Assembly: GCA_031552335.1 (NCBI GenBank)
Contig: JAVBMQ010000124.1
Location: 1 to 64,000 of the forward strand
Length of the DNA: 64,000 nt
Reading direction: 5' to 3'
DNA from: JAISFI01 sp031552335
GTDB taxonomy: Bacteria > Bacteroidota > Bacteroidia > Bacteroidales > Azobacteroidaceae
Positions 7,854 through 17,307 of this stretch are shown piece by piece. Every line of letters starts with the position of its first letter. Position 1 is the first letter of the stretch. The notes under the pieces are model-generated. The model ran no database searches, was not told the origin of the DNA, and worked only from the letters and a program-made list of their open reading frames with translations. Position numbers and translations under genes: made by a program.

Positions 7854-10712
7854 TCATTGGATGGTTAGCAATGACTTTTGTTTCTCGGCAGGAATTATAT
7901 ATTGTTTCCTATTTAAATCAAAGTCAAACAAGATCTGGTCAAATACCAGTTCCTCGTCCAATGCATATATCTTTATGGTGTGCCTGCCCGGCTTGTCGAT
8001 GTGACTGGTAAATTCCGTCAGGCATTGATTGCGAAGCACATCATCCGCCCATTTTTTTGAAAGAAAATCAGATTTAACAGACACTATCTGTGGATTTTGT
8101 TTGTCTACAACTACAGCATAACGCAAATCGTTTTCCGGTATTGCCGGGTAACGGAAGATTGTGCCTGTTTTGATTTTCATTTCTCCGGTGCTGTCAGTGA
8201 ATAGTGTGTATTCTAAATGAGACGCTTTGGAAGTGATCTTCTCCACGGCCGGCAGTTTTACCGCATTGCCACTGTGTCCCAAGCCTTCTATTGTTTCCAT
8301 TTTGGCTGTATTGGTATAGTCGGAAGCGTTCAAAGCGATCATTTTGTTCCTTTCTGTATATTTGGTGAAATTTTCACTTCCTTTTATATTGATAAAAAAT
8401 GTATAGGTTTCTTCATTGATTTTCAGACGAAAGGTTTTGTTGTCTATGTTTTCATTTTTCAGAGAAACAATTAATCGTTTTTCATAAAGCATATCGGATG
8501 GGACCTCACTGATATGGATGAAGTCCGGTTTGTCTACAAAATTCCATTGAATGGAGCTTGCTGTTTTCGGATAAATAGTAACAAAATATGATTCATCAGC
8601 ACCTTTGGTAAAGTCGGGGAGTTTAATCGTTTTTGAATTGGTCGGAATTGTATCGTTTTCCACCCAAATCAGTATACCGGTTTCTTCTCTGGTTTTAAAT
8701 ATTGGTAGCACAGGTTCCTGAAATACCGGCAGGTCACGAGGTTTCATGTCCATCATTCCGTTCCATTTTCCCCACAGCATATCTTTATTGTAGGTATAAT
8801 CCAAGGCCGTAATTTCATTGTAAGCGGCGATTGCTTTCTTTCCGTATTCAGCAGCAACCGGTAACTGATATCGGGCATAGAGACGAGCCTTTTGTGCATA
8901 CAATATCTTACGATTCATGGCTGCAGATGCTTTTACCGGATAATGTACCAGTTGAAAATAAGCAGCCTTCAAATGTTCTGGAATGCCATGGGTATAGATT
9001 TTATCTGACAACTGTGCGATTTCGTTGCAGGCATTGATCCGTTGTGCGATTTCATCGCCGAAACAGAAAGGGGAATATTCCGTATCATTCACCGGCTGTA
9101 GTCCGTGGCGGCGGGCGTATTCGGTGGTTAGCAGGTTCCGCTTACTTCCATCTTCTACTTTGTTCCAACCCATATGTTCCGGTTTTCGTTGTCCCCCGAG
9201 ATGATAATATTGTTTCAGGATATAGTCGATTGATTCTTTGCTTACATTATTGTTAAATGTATTTTCAATCCATTGTTGTTGGTGGGCATAAATAGTATTG
9301 GATGATATGGAATTGATATCCCAGGCCATATCGAGAAAGAATTCAGTCAGGTATTCTCCCGGTTTGATATCTCCTACATTTAATACCCAGTAGCGACGCG
9401 AACCATGTTCCCAGGCACGTTTCATTTCCGTATAGATCAGTGCCGGTTGTGTAGAGGCTAACCAGAGATAATCGTGAGGTTTGCCCCAATAGGAAATATG
9501 ATAGTAGACGCCAGCGCCACCGGAACGTTTTTGTTCTTCTGTATCGCTCAGGCGCATGAGGTAACCGTTGGTGTCATCGCACCAGATCAGCGTAATGTCT
9601 TCGGGTAGTTTCAGTCCGTTGTTGTAGGCTTTCAAAACCTCTTTGTAGGGGACGAAGATTTGAGGAATAGCAGAAAGTACCTGATCCGGATGGTGTTTTT
9701 TTAATATTTTCCGTTGTTCTTCGATGACATTTTCCAGGGTTTCCGTTTCTTCGTCGATACTGGATACACCCTGCATCCGTCCGTCATGAATTCCCCGTAA
9801 ACCGGTGGTGTAAATGTTTTCCGAGTTTTTCAATTCATCCACTCGCTGATCCCAGTAGGAGAGGATATTATCTTTATTTGTGAAATAGTTGAATGGGCCA
9901 TATGTTTTCGAGTCCCATTCTCCTGTGTTCGTTCGCATCATGGGTTCTGCATGTGAGGTGCTGACGATTATTCCGTATTTCTCGGCTGCCACCTTATTTC
10001 CTCCGATCCGGTAAAATGGTACGGTACATTCATGCATAGCCGGGCATATCATATTGGCCCTCAGCCGGAGCAACAATTCGAAAATTCTGGCATATGTTTT
10101 CGAACCAATTGCTCCCCGGCCGGATGCCGGTTCGAATGTTTGGGTACTCCAGGGCATCAGCGCCCAGTCTTCATCGTTGAGAAAGATGCCCCGGTACTGT
10201 ACGGAAGGCGTATGCACCTTATTGTCGGGGATAAATTGTATATTTTCTTTCTTTTCAGGAATGACATCAGCCCACCATACCCAAGGAGAGATACCCATCT
10301 GCCGGGAGAGTTCCAAGACTCCGTAAGCTGTTCCGCGTGGATCGCTACCGATTATAAACAGGTAGTTTCTACCATTGGCTTGTATTGTTTGTATCTTGAA
10401 AGCTTCCCATTTGTTCTCAATATCAGAAGTGTTGATTTTATGTTGAGCCAATAATTGTCTGAATCCGGCTTCTTTGTTCAGGACACCGACGATAATGGTT
10501 TGATTGTCTATTGCATTGATTTGTTGTATGGGCTCTGCTGATATAAGTTTTGAATCGCTAATGAGTATCTTGACAGCAGTAGTTACAACCGGTTCGTTTC
10601 CGGAATAATAGATCTTGGCGCCTTTGTTATTTTCAATCAGATAAAAGTCAGATGCTCTGAGATTTATAAACTGTGCAAATATTATTATAGTAATTATGAT
10701 AAACTTCTTCAT
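7854..10712 (-). CDS. GH115 xylan alpha-1,2-glucuronidase
   Basis: A 952-aa secreted protein with an N-terminal signal peptide (ends FINLRA). Family-like segments include GSDPRGTAYGVLELSRQMG, PWVWWADVIPEKK, RGIFLNDEDWALMPW, RANMICPAMHECTVPFY and IWCDDTNGYLMRLS in the first 400 residues, followed by a helical region and beta-rich C-terminal domains, as in GH115. GH115 enzymes remove (4-O-methyl-)glucuronic acid from internal or terminal xylose of glucuronoxylan. Length agrees with the family. It is the first gene of a two-gene operon with the SDR. No convincing promoter box was seen upstream. Confidence 0.85.
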   Translation of the reverse strand: MKKFIIITIIIFAQFINLRASDFYLIENNKGAKIYYSGNEPVVTTAVKILISDSKLISAEPIQQINAIDNQTIIVGVLNKEAGFRQLLAQHKINTSDIENKWEAFKIQTIQANGRNYLFIIGSDPRGTAYGVLELSRQMGISPWVWWADVIPEKKENIQFIPDNKVHTPSVQYRGIFLNDEDWALMPWSTQTFEPASGRGAIGSKTYARIFELLLRLRANMICPAMHECTVPFYRIGGNKVAAEKYGIIVSTSHAEPMMRTNTGEWDSKTYGPFNYFTNKDNILSYWDQRVDELKNSENIYTTGLRGIHDGRMQGVSSIDEETETLENVIEEQRKILKKHHPDQVLSAIPQIFVPYKEVLKAYNNGLKLPEDITLIWCDDTNGYLMRLSDTEEQKRSGGAGVYYHISYWGKPHDYLWLASTQPALIYTEMKRAWEHGSRRYWVLNVGDIKPGEYLTEFFLDMAWDINSISSNTIYAHQQQWIENTFNNNVSKESIDYILKQYYHLGGQRKPEHMGWNKVEDGSKRNLLTTEYARRHGLQPVNDTEYSPFCFGDEIAQRINACNEIAQLSDKIYTHGIPEHLKAAYFQLVHYPVKASAAMNRKILYAQKARLYARYQLPVAAEYGKKAIAAYNEITALDYTYNKDMLWGKWNGMMDMKPRDLPVFQEPVLPIFKTREETGILIWVENDTIPTNSKTIKLPDFTKGADESYFVTIYPKTASSIQWNFVDKPDFIHISEVPSDMLYEKRLIVSLKNENIDNKTFRLKINEETYTFFINIKGSENFTKYTERNKMIALNASDYTNTAKMETIEGLGHSGNAVKLPAVEKITSKASHLEYTLFTDSTGEMKIKTGTIFRYPAIPENDLRYAVVVDKQNPQIVSVKSDFLSKKWADDVLRNQCLTEFTSHIDKPGRHTIKIYALDEELVFDQILFDFDLNRKQYIIPAEKQKSLLTIQ

Positions 10713-11099
10713 TGTATAATTTATTTTTAACTGACATGCTATTCCTCATACGTAATCTTTGCTAATTAGTTTATACTATTTTCAAATCGAACCCAATAGA
10801 AACTAATTTCCGCATCTACTTAATTATTGATAAATATTCAAAAAACCATTTTATTCGCTTTAATTCGTTCAAATTCATGTTCAAAAAAATATTTATAATA
10901 AAATTAGTTAAGAGTTGAGATGACTTTGATGATTACAATCAGACAAAAATACAAATATTTTAGTATTTTTTCGGAAAACATGAGAATAAAAGTCGTATAC
11001 ACCTATTGAATATATAAAAAGGAGACTACATGAAAAGTTCTCCGAAAATAATTACATATCAAAATAATTTTTTATTTTTGTCAAAAAATAAAAAAACAC
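10713..11099. other. 387-bp divergent intergenic region
   Basis: It separates the minus-strand GH115 gene from the plus-strand barrel gene and must hold promoters for both. It contains no credible ORF. The one clear element is the diverged repeat arm at 10848-10890. A TATTTTTG box (11073-11080) lies close to the downstream ATG, but no matching -33 element was found. Confidence 0.6.
10848..10890. repeat. Diverged copy of one arm of the 41-bp inverted repeat
   Basis: TTATTCGCTTTAATTCG and the following bases to 10890 match the right arm of the repeat at 3860-3900 with a few substitutions. No complementary arm is present here. Confidence 0.7.
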
Positions 11100-12272
11100 A
11101 TGAAGTCATTTCTATGCTTTTTCCTTTTCATGCTTTTTGCTTATACTATCCAGGCACAGGACAACTATAAATCCGGTTATATCATCACAAATGACAATGA
11201 TACCATTACCGGCTGGAGTGATTACCGTACTGATGCGAAAAATGCATTGATTTGTCAGTTCAAATTATTTGAAAAAAGTGGAGGAATATCTTATAAGCCC
11301 GGTCAGATTTATGGATACAGATTTTCGGAAGAAGGAAAATTTTATGTTACGAGAACAATTGAACTGGATGGCAAATCCCGGACTGTATTTCTGGAATATA
11401 TGATCCAGGGCATTATCAACCTGTATTATTTTGTAGATTCATCAAGTAGTTATGGAAAAGAGGAATATTATTTCTTTGAGGATGAAACAGGGAAAATGAC
11501 TCCTATTTCTAAAAAAGATAACAAATTTATAACAACAGAAGATGGAAGTATGCGGATCAAAGAAGATATGAAGTATAAGGGAATCTTGCGTTATCTGATG
11601 AAAGATTCGGAGACTGTTGTGAAAGAGGTCGACAATATGAACTTTAATCAGGAGTCCATGATTAAAGTTGCCAAAGATTATCATGATCAGGTGTGTAAAA
11701 CGGGGGAGGAATGTGTTATTTTTGAATCGACTCCGGATAAACATTATACAACATTCCGCTATTCATTGTATGGAGGTACGTTATATTATATGCCTGGTGA
11801 GGAATTTGGAAATTGTTTTTGTCCGCTCATCGGATTTCAGGTAAATATGACAGTACCCCGTTTGAATAAATACCTGAGTTTTCAGTTGGATTTGGCATTT
11901 TCAAGGTTCAAATACACCGTTGAAAATTATTGGCAAGGTGATTATTATACTCATTTTCACAGAGATATTGAGTCTTTTTTAATCCCATTCAAAGCCGGAG
12001 CAAGGTATACGATAGGTAATAAAAAACTTCGTCCTTCCATAGAGGCTGGTGCCGAGATTGATCTCATGCTCGGATATAAGGAATATTGGTATGCCAGTCA
12101 GCGTCAAACACGTGAGTATAGTAATATTTATAATTGTTATATAGGATTTTATGCTGCTATCGGACTGGAATATAAGTTGAAAAAAACTTTCCATTCGATA
12201 TTTGTTAATTTAGGCGCTAATACCAATCCGGAATTTCAAGGGATATATGCAAAAGCAGGATATACCTTCTAA
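11100..12272 (+). CDS. Uncharacterised outer-membrane protein
   Basis: A 390-aa protein with a signal peptide (ends YTIQAQ). The N-terminal half has a small beta domain starting DNYKSGYIITNDNDTITGW, a pattern I associate with Bacteroidota barrel proteins. The second half alternates polar and aromatic residues (LSFQLDLAFSRFKYTVENYW, FKAGARYTIG, YIGFYAAIGLEYKL) and ends in GYTF, consistent with an outer-membrane beta-barrel ending in Phe. No enzymatic motif was seen. It stands alone between the divergent region and the regulator gene. Function unknown. Confidence 0.65.
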   Translation: MKSFLCFFLFMLFAYTIQAQDNYKSGYIITNDNDTITGWSDYRTDAKNALICQFKLFEKSGGISYKPGQIYGYRFSEEGKFYVTRTIELDGKSRTVFLEYMIQGIINLYYFVDSSSSYGKEEYYFFEDETGKMTPISKKDNKFITTEDGSMRIKEDMKYKGILRYLMKDSETVVKEVDNMNFNQESMIKVAKDYHDQVCKTGEECVIFESTPDKHYTTFRYSLYGGTLYYMPGEEFGNCFCPLIGFQVNMTVPRLNKYLSFQLDLAFSRFKYTVENYWQGDYYTHFHRDIESFLIPFKAGARYTIGNKKLRPSIEAGAEIDLMLGYKEYWYASQRQTREYSNIYNCYIGFYAAIGLEYKLKKTFHSIFVNLGANTNPEFQGIYAKAGYTF

Positions 12273-12361
12273 TTTTCGAGATCAAACCATCATTCAAGAA
12301 AATCTTTCTTTTTTCACAACTTTTTCGTATCTTGCAGCCAATTTGACCGGATTTCATTATT

Positions 12362-15151
12362 ATGAAATTAATTCACAGGCTGTCTAAATATACGAAAAGT
12401 CCCTTCCTGATAAGTTTAATACTTACCATAGTCAGCATATTACCTCTTAGTTTGCAATCTGCGGAGGTGCCTTCCATATTCCGGACTGTCACATCAGAGG
12501 AAGGACTCTCGAACAACATTGTCCATGTCATTTATAAAGATACTACCGGCTTTATCTGGTTAGGTACACAGGCCGGATTGAACCGCTTCGATGGAAATGA
12601 AATTAAAAGATACAAAACTTTTGAATCGGAGGTTGTATATACCATATTGGAGCAGGATCAGAAAAATCTTTTGATAGGAACTGAAAATGGGTTGTTTTGT
12701 TTGAACCGATCCACAGAATTGACGGATACCATTCGTCTGGAGTCTAAAAATCTGGCAGTTAGATCTTTGTGCCAAACCAATGATAAACGTATTTTTGCAG
12801 GAACGGAAGGTGGTTTGTTCTTAATAAACGGCTCACAGGTGGAAAAAATCCCATTTGAGAATGGTATTGCTCCTTCCAATAAGATAAGGTCGATAGCAAA
12901 ACAGAACGATACCATTTATTGGTTTGCTTCTCAGGATGGGTTAGCATGCTATGATCTTAAGAATAAAACATCACGCGTATTTCGAAACAGTCAGATATAT
13001 TCCGGCGGAAATAATTATACCTCATTGGTTATTTGTGATTCTATCATTTATGTTGGCAGTTACAATAAAGGTGTATTTTCCTTTGATATAGAAAATAAAA
13101 CATTTAATCATTTGAATGCGTTCAATTTTGATTATGTCATGAATATGTCTTATAGCAGGGATAAAAAATTGTATGTGGGTACCAATGGCGCGGGCCTTAA
13201 AATATATTCTCCGCAGACAAATAAAATGGATATTATATCTCATTCTCCGGATAATTTATATTCTGTTAGTTCCAATTCTATCTATTCGTTCCTTCTGGAT
13301 GATAATAATACCTTCTGGATCGGAACTTTCATGAAAGGATTCAATTATAATCCTGGAAAACGGGATAATTTTTTTATTTACAAGTTTGGGAAATATTCCA
13401 CATCAACAGACAATATCCGGTCGGCATATATAACCCCTGCGGGAGATAAACTGATAGGTACCCGTTCCGGTTTGGTTTACATTTCCGAAAGGAAGAATAT
13501 AATACAAAGGATATCGAAAGATACGCCGGGATCTATTTTGCGTTCTGATATTATTTTGCACTTATTTCCTTTCCGGAATAAGATATTAGTGGGGACTTAT
13601 GGTGGAGGTATGTATTTCTTTGATCCCAATACGGGAACTTTATCCGAACCGGAAATGCGGGAGTTACGTCAACCCGGATGCTTCTTTCGCTTTGCAACCG
13701 ATAAAAATAATCGTTTATGGATGGCAAGTGACGAGGGGGTCTTTTACTATGATCCTTCAACTCTGGAATTAAAAAAATATACAGTTGCCAATTCAAGTCT
13801 CTTGAATAATAATGTAACTTATCTGACATGTGATTCCCGAAATCGTATTTGGATGTCTACCTTAGATGGGCTCTGTGTCTTTGACCAGTCTACCGGAACA
13901 ATCCGTACGGATCTGTTTACAAAAGAAATTGCTTCTACTCTGAAAAAATTCCATTATGTAATGGAAGATCATGATGGTAATTTATGGATATGTAAGGCCA
14001 GGGGATTATTGAAAGTGGATATTTCATTGAATAAGGTAATCCCTTATTTTGACGACAATGTCTTTGTTGCCGCCTATGAAAACAGTCCGGATGATTTGTG
14101 GTTTGCAACTGATAAAGGGGTATTTCGGTATAATAGCAAGGCCGGAACCGGGGAATTGTTCCCTGTAATGGATGGATTGACAGATGTAGATTGTTCCAAT
14201 GTAATCCAAAAAACAACTGATAATTTGTTGTGGTTGTCTACCGGCAAAGGATTGTTTTATTGTTCCCCCGACAATATAAAAGATCTCAATAATAAAGGAA
14301 AGCCTGTAATCACAGAATTGTTGGTTAATCAGAAACCATTGGCATTGTCTGAGAAATATCAATCAGCCATAGAATATTTATTGGGAGTAAGCTTACCCTC
14401 TTCGTCAAATGATATTGGTTTCAGGTTTTCATTGTTGACCTATACTCTTCCCAAATCAGAATTTTATGAATACAAACTGGAGGGATATGATAAAGATTGG
14501 CAACCATTGATTGGTAAATATGAAGTTTCTTATGTTGATTTGCCCTCCGGTAATTATATGTTTCGATTGAGAGATCCTCTGAATCCTTCTGTTGAAAAAG
14601 AATTTAAGGTTAAAATAAGGAAATCTTACCGTCCTTTTGTTTTGGCAGCAGTGGCAATTTTTATGATTATTTGGTTGATTTATCTGCTTAGAAGGAAAAA
14701 GAAGCAGGAAACATCTCTTGTGACCGAACCTGTTGTCAATGAGGATGCCGATAAAAAGAAGAAATATCATTATGCATCTTTTTCAGAGAAAGATGCTGAT
14801 AAGTTGGAAAATAGTTTACTTGATTATATGCAAAATGGAAAACCTTATATTCATTCCGACCTTAAATTACAGGATCTGGCAGATAATTTGTCATGTACTA
14901 CCCGGGAACTTTCCCAGTTGTTCAGTGGTCGTATGAATACAAACTTCACTGATTTTGTAAATAAATATAGGGTTGAAGAATTCAAGATGAAAATAAAAGA
15001 AAGTTCTTCTACAAAATATACTTTGGCCAGCCTGTCGGAAAAGTGTGGCTTCAATTCAAGAGTCACTTTTTACAGGGCATTTAAGAAAGTAACAGGCATT
15101 ACGCCTCAGGATTATGCCAGGAGTAAAGGGGTTACTTTGACACCGGAATAA
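12362..15151 (+). CDS. Membrane-anchored propeller-Y_Y_Y-AraC regulator without kinase
   Basis: A 929-aa protein. After a signal/TM segment come repeated two-component-regulator propeller motifs (for example GFIWLGTQAGLNRFDG near residue 62) to about 660, a Y_Y_Y-like domain (about 690-755), one membrane helix (about 758-776) and a cytoplasmic AraC-type HTH (about 830-925; SLSEKCGFNSRVTFYRAFKKVTGITP). No H-box, HATPase or receiver domain lies between the helix and the HTH, unlike a full HTCS. It therefore looks like a one-component transmembrane transcription factor that senses a periplasmic glycan. It lies upstream of the operon at 15552-20623, which it may control. A paralogue is encoded at 45455-48253. 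Confidence 0.85.
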   Translation: MKLIHRLSKYTKSPFLISLILTIVSILPLSLQSAEVPSIFRTVTSEEGLSNNIVHVIYKDTTGFIWLGTQAGLNRFDGNEIKRYKTFESEVVYTILEQDQKNLLIGTENGLFCLNRSTELTDTIRLESKNLAVRSLCQTNDKRIFAGTEGGLFLINGSQVEKIPFENGIAPSNKIRSIAKQNDTIYWFASQDGLACYDLKNKTSRVFRNSQIYSGGNNYTSLVICDSIIYVGSYNKGVFSFDIENKTFNHLNAFNFDYVMNMSYSRDKKLYVGTNGAGLKIYSPQTNKMDIISHSPDNLYSVSSNSIYSFLLDDNNTFWIGTFMKGFNYNPGKRDNFFIYKFGKYSTSTDNIRSAYITPAGDKLIGTRSGLVYISERKNIIQRISKDTPGSILRSDIILHLFPFRNKILVGTYGGGMYFFDPNTGTLSEPEMRELRQPGCFFRFATDKNNRLWMASDEGVFYYDPSTLELKKYTVANSSLLNNNVTYLTCDSRNRIWMSTLDGLCVFDQSTGTIRTDLFTKEIASTLKKFHYVMEDHDGNLWICKARGLLKVDISLNKVIPYFDDNVFVAAYENSPDDLWFATDKGVFRYNSKAGTGELFPVMDGLTDVDCSNVIQKTTDNLLWLSTGKGLFYCSPDNIKDLNNKGKPVITELLVNQKPLALSEKYQSAIEYLLGVSLPSSSNDIGFRFSLLTYTLPKSEFYEYKLEGYDKDWQPLIGKYEVSYVDLPSGNYMFRLRDPLNPSVEKEFKVKIRKSYRPFVLAAVAIFMIIWLIYLLRRKKKQETSLVTEPVVNEDADKKKKYHYASFSEKDADKLENSLLDYMQNGKPYIHSDLKLQDLADNLSCTTRELSQLFSGRMNTNFTDFVNKYRVEEFKMKIKESSSTKYTLASLSEKCGFNSRVTFYRAFKKVTGITPQDYARSKGVTLTPE

Positions 15152-15210
15152 GTTTTGATTTACTGCCCGGTTACCATCTTTTTGTAGAATATTTTGCTAG
15201 CTATACATAT

Positions 15211-15246
15211 AAAAAAGTGTTTCAAATTAATTTGAAACACTTTTTT
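15211..15246. terminator. Perfect palindromic bidirectional terminator
   Basis: A perfect 36-nt palindrome: six A, a 12-bp stem starting GTGTTTCAAATT with no forced loop, then six T. It follows the regulator stop by 60 nt, and poly-U tracts form on either strand. Confidence 0.85.
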
Positions 15247-15286
15247 ATTATTTTGTAAATGGTTTATATTTAGATGTTTATATATT

Positions 15287-15318
15287 ATTTGGTTTCATTA
15301 CATTAATTGAAACCAAAT
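15287..15318. repeat. 11-bp inverted repeat ATTTGGTTTCA / TGAAACCAAAT
   Basis: The arms at 15287-15297 and 15308-15318 are perfect complements with a 10-nt spacer and no following T-tract. The GGTTTCA core echoes the GTTTCAA core of the terminator upstream. It is a possible operator upstream of the secreted-protein operon. Confidence 0.55.
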
Positions 15319-15551
15319 TTGATTTATTCTATTCTTTCAAATGTCTTTTCGTCCCTTACATTTGTTTTCTCTCTATTCAGATTTTTCATCATTGAATGAT
15401 TTGAACATTTTCGTTAAGCAATAAGTAGGAGCCAATTTTATTTGAAATATGCTATTGAGAGAAAATGACTAAGTCTATTGAATGGATTTTGAAAGTCGCA
15501 ATGAATAATGTTGTTTAATATAAATCTTTGTAAATGAAAAAAGTTGTACTT

Positions 15552-17249
15552 ATGAAAAAAATGATTTTAAGTTTATTCTTTATTGCTAGCCTCCTGGGTA
15601 CTTCATTGAGTGTAAGCGCTCAAGATACTTTTGTTCCGGTAGATGGAAAGCAATATACGATCAAAAATGTTACACACGACATGTATCTGGATGCTCCGAG
15701 CGGACAGCAAGCTGTATTGGCTGAAAGAAGTGAAGTCTCTCTTTCTCAAAGGTTCACCTTTGAACTGGCTCCGAATCAGGATAAAATTCCCGGAGCATAC
15801 CGTATCAAACAGGTATCTTCTGCCAATTATCTGAGAAAATCAGGGAATAACTCTACTCAGGCTTATGCCTATGTTACTGCAGTAGATGGTTGGACAGATA
15901 ATTTTGCTATTGTGATAGAAGATAGTATTGTTGGAGAAACAAAAGCAGGTTACAAATTGCAATCTAAAATTGCCTACCAGAATCAGAATTTGGGAGGAAC
16001 GCAACGGGTAGAAGACAACCGTTATTTCTGTAAGGATGCTGCCAATAACAATCTGAGAAGTATTATCACAGGTGAAGGCCCGGATCTTTGGTTGATCGAA
16101 GAAGCTGTAGAATCTGTAGATTTGGCTGTTCAGGCATATCAGGCTGCTTATGATGTGGCAGAAGCTGTTAAAGCAGCATTGCTGGTTATTGAGCCTGACC
16201 TGGAGAATCTGAAAGCAGTGGATGCTGCTGATTATGGGAAATTTGCAGCAGATAAAATAACTATTTTGCAGGGTATGGGAGAAGATTATTCCCGGGATGA
16301 ATTTGATAATGCTTCTCCTGTTGTTATTGACTATATTTATGAACTTACTTTTCTGTTGCAGAGCGTGGCTGGCTTAAACCATAAGTTTAATATAGGTGGA
16401 GATGCAGCTATCAACACTGGTTGGTATTTGGTAAAAGAAGTTAGCGAAAGCAGATACCTGACCTATTATGAAGGTTTCAAATTCGTGGAAGGAAGTGGTG
16501 ATGGCTATCAACTTATGTACCTGAACAAAACCTTGAATAATAATGAAACACGCTTCGCATTCTTTCCTTACTTAGAATTGTTGAATAACAGGACTACAGC
16601 TTTGAAAGGCAGCCAGAACACATTCTTTAACCTATGTGAATCCGGTTTAATAAATGAAGAAATGAGCTATACTTTCAAAAGTGGTGGTACCGGTAACCCT
16701 ACAATTAACCTGATTAAAGAAGATGGTACCTTTACTTATGCTAACCTGAATGATGCCCGCGAACTGAAATATCGCCTGATATTGCAACCGGCAACTGATT
16801 TCGTTACACCGGCAACAACATTCAAAGATGGAACTTATGATCTTTCATTCAATGGAGAATATGCTGCAGATGTGGAGGTGAGAGGAGATTCAGTTCGTAT
16901 AGATGAAAAATCGTATGCTATTACCCGTTTTGGGAACAGTGAACCTTATACTTATGCTATAGGTCAGAATGATGACGTAACCGGTTATCTTACTTCCCAT
17001 ATGATGGGAGCTGAACTGAAGAATGGATTTATTGATGCAATGCCGCGCCCGGGATTTATATTCCGCTCCTTGACTGCTTTGAATACAGTTGAAATTGATG
17101 ATCCGGTAGTGAGTGTTCATTATTATAATTTACAGGGAGCAAAAGTAAATGCTCCGGTAGAACGGGGTGTGTATATAGTGAAAAAAACGCTTAAATCGCA
17201 AAAACAGGTGGTGGAGAAAATGGTCGTTTTTTCAGGAAGAATAAAGTAA
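15552..17249 (+). CDS. Secreted beta-trefoil-like protein with YYNLQG-type C-terminal domain
   Basis: A 565-aa protein from the ATG at 15552 (another ATG lies in frame at 15534); a signal peptide ends LSVSAQ. A first beta-rich domain (about 25-185) begins FVPVDGKQYTIKNVTHDMYL and includes SQRFTFE and NRYFCKDAANNNLRSIITG. It has a close paralogue inside the next protein. A helical linker follows (about 190-275), then a second beta domain starting GWYLVKEVSESRYL, and a C-terminal domain with VHYYNLQGAKVNAPVERGVYIVKK. The domain plan suggests a surface-exposed carbohydrate-binding protein; no catalytic motif is visible. It is the first gene of a three-gene operon. Confidence 0.7.
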   Translation: MKKMILSLFFIASLLGTSLSVSAQDTFVPVDGKQYTIKNVTHDMYLDAPSGQQAVLAERSEVSLSQRFTFELAPNQDKIPGAYRIKQVSSANYLRKSGNNSTQAYAYVTAVDGWTDNFAIVIEDSIVGETKAGYKLQSKIAYQNQNLGGTQRVEDNRYFCKDAANNNLRSIITGEGPDLWLIEEAVESVDLAVQAYQAAYDVAEAVKAALLVIEPDLENLKAVDAADYGKFAADKITILQGMGEDYSRDEFDNASPVVIDYIYELTFLLQSVAGLNHKFNIGGDAAINTGWYLVKEVSESRYLTYYEGFKFVEGSGDGYQLMYLNKTLNNNETRFAFFPYLELLNNRTTALKGSQNTFFNLCESGLINEEMSYTFKSGGTGNPTINLIKEDGTFTYANLNDARELKYRLILQPATDFVTPATTFKDGTYDLSFNGEYAADVEVRGDSVRIDEKSYAITRFGNSEPYTYAIGQNDDVTGYLTSHMMGAELKNGFIDAMPRPGFIFRSLTALNTVEIDDPVVSVHYYNLQGAKVNAPVERGVYIVKKTLKSQKQVVEKMVVFSGRIK

Positions 17250-17307
17250 ATTGAAACTTTGGAAAAACTTTTAACAAGAACTAATCGTAAAAATAAAATT
17301 TGCACTT

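Larger units (their letters stand above)
15152..15533. other. 382-bp intergenic region with two inverted repeats
   Basis: It contains the terminator palindrome 15211-15246 and the inverted repeat 15287-15318. The rest is A/T-rich with no ORF. TAAATCTTTG (15521-15530), close to the next ATG, resembles a -7 box but has wrong internal spacing. Confidence 0.6.
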
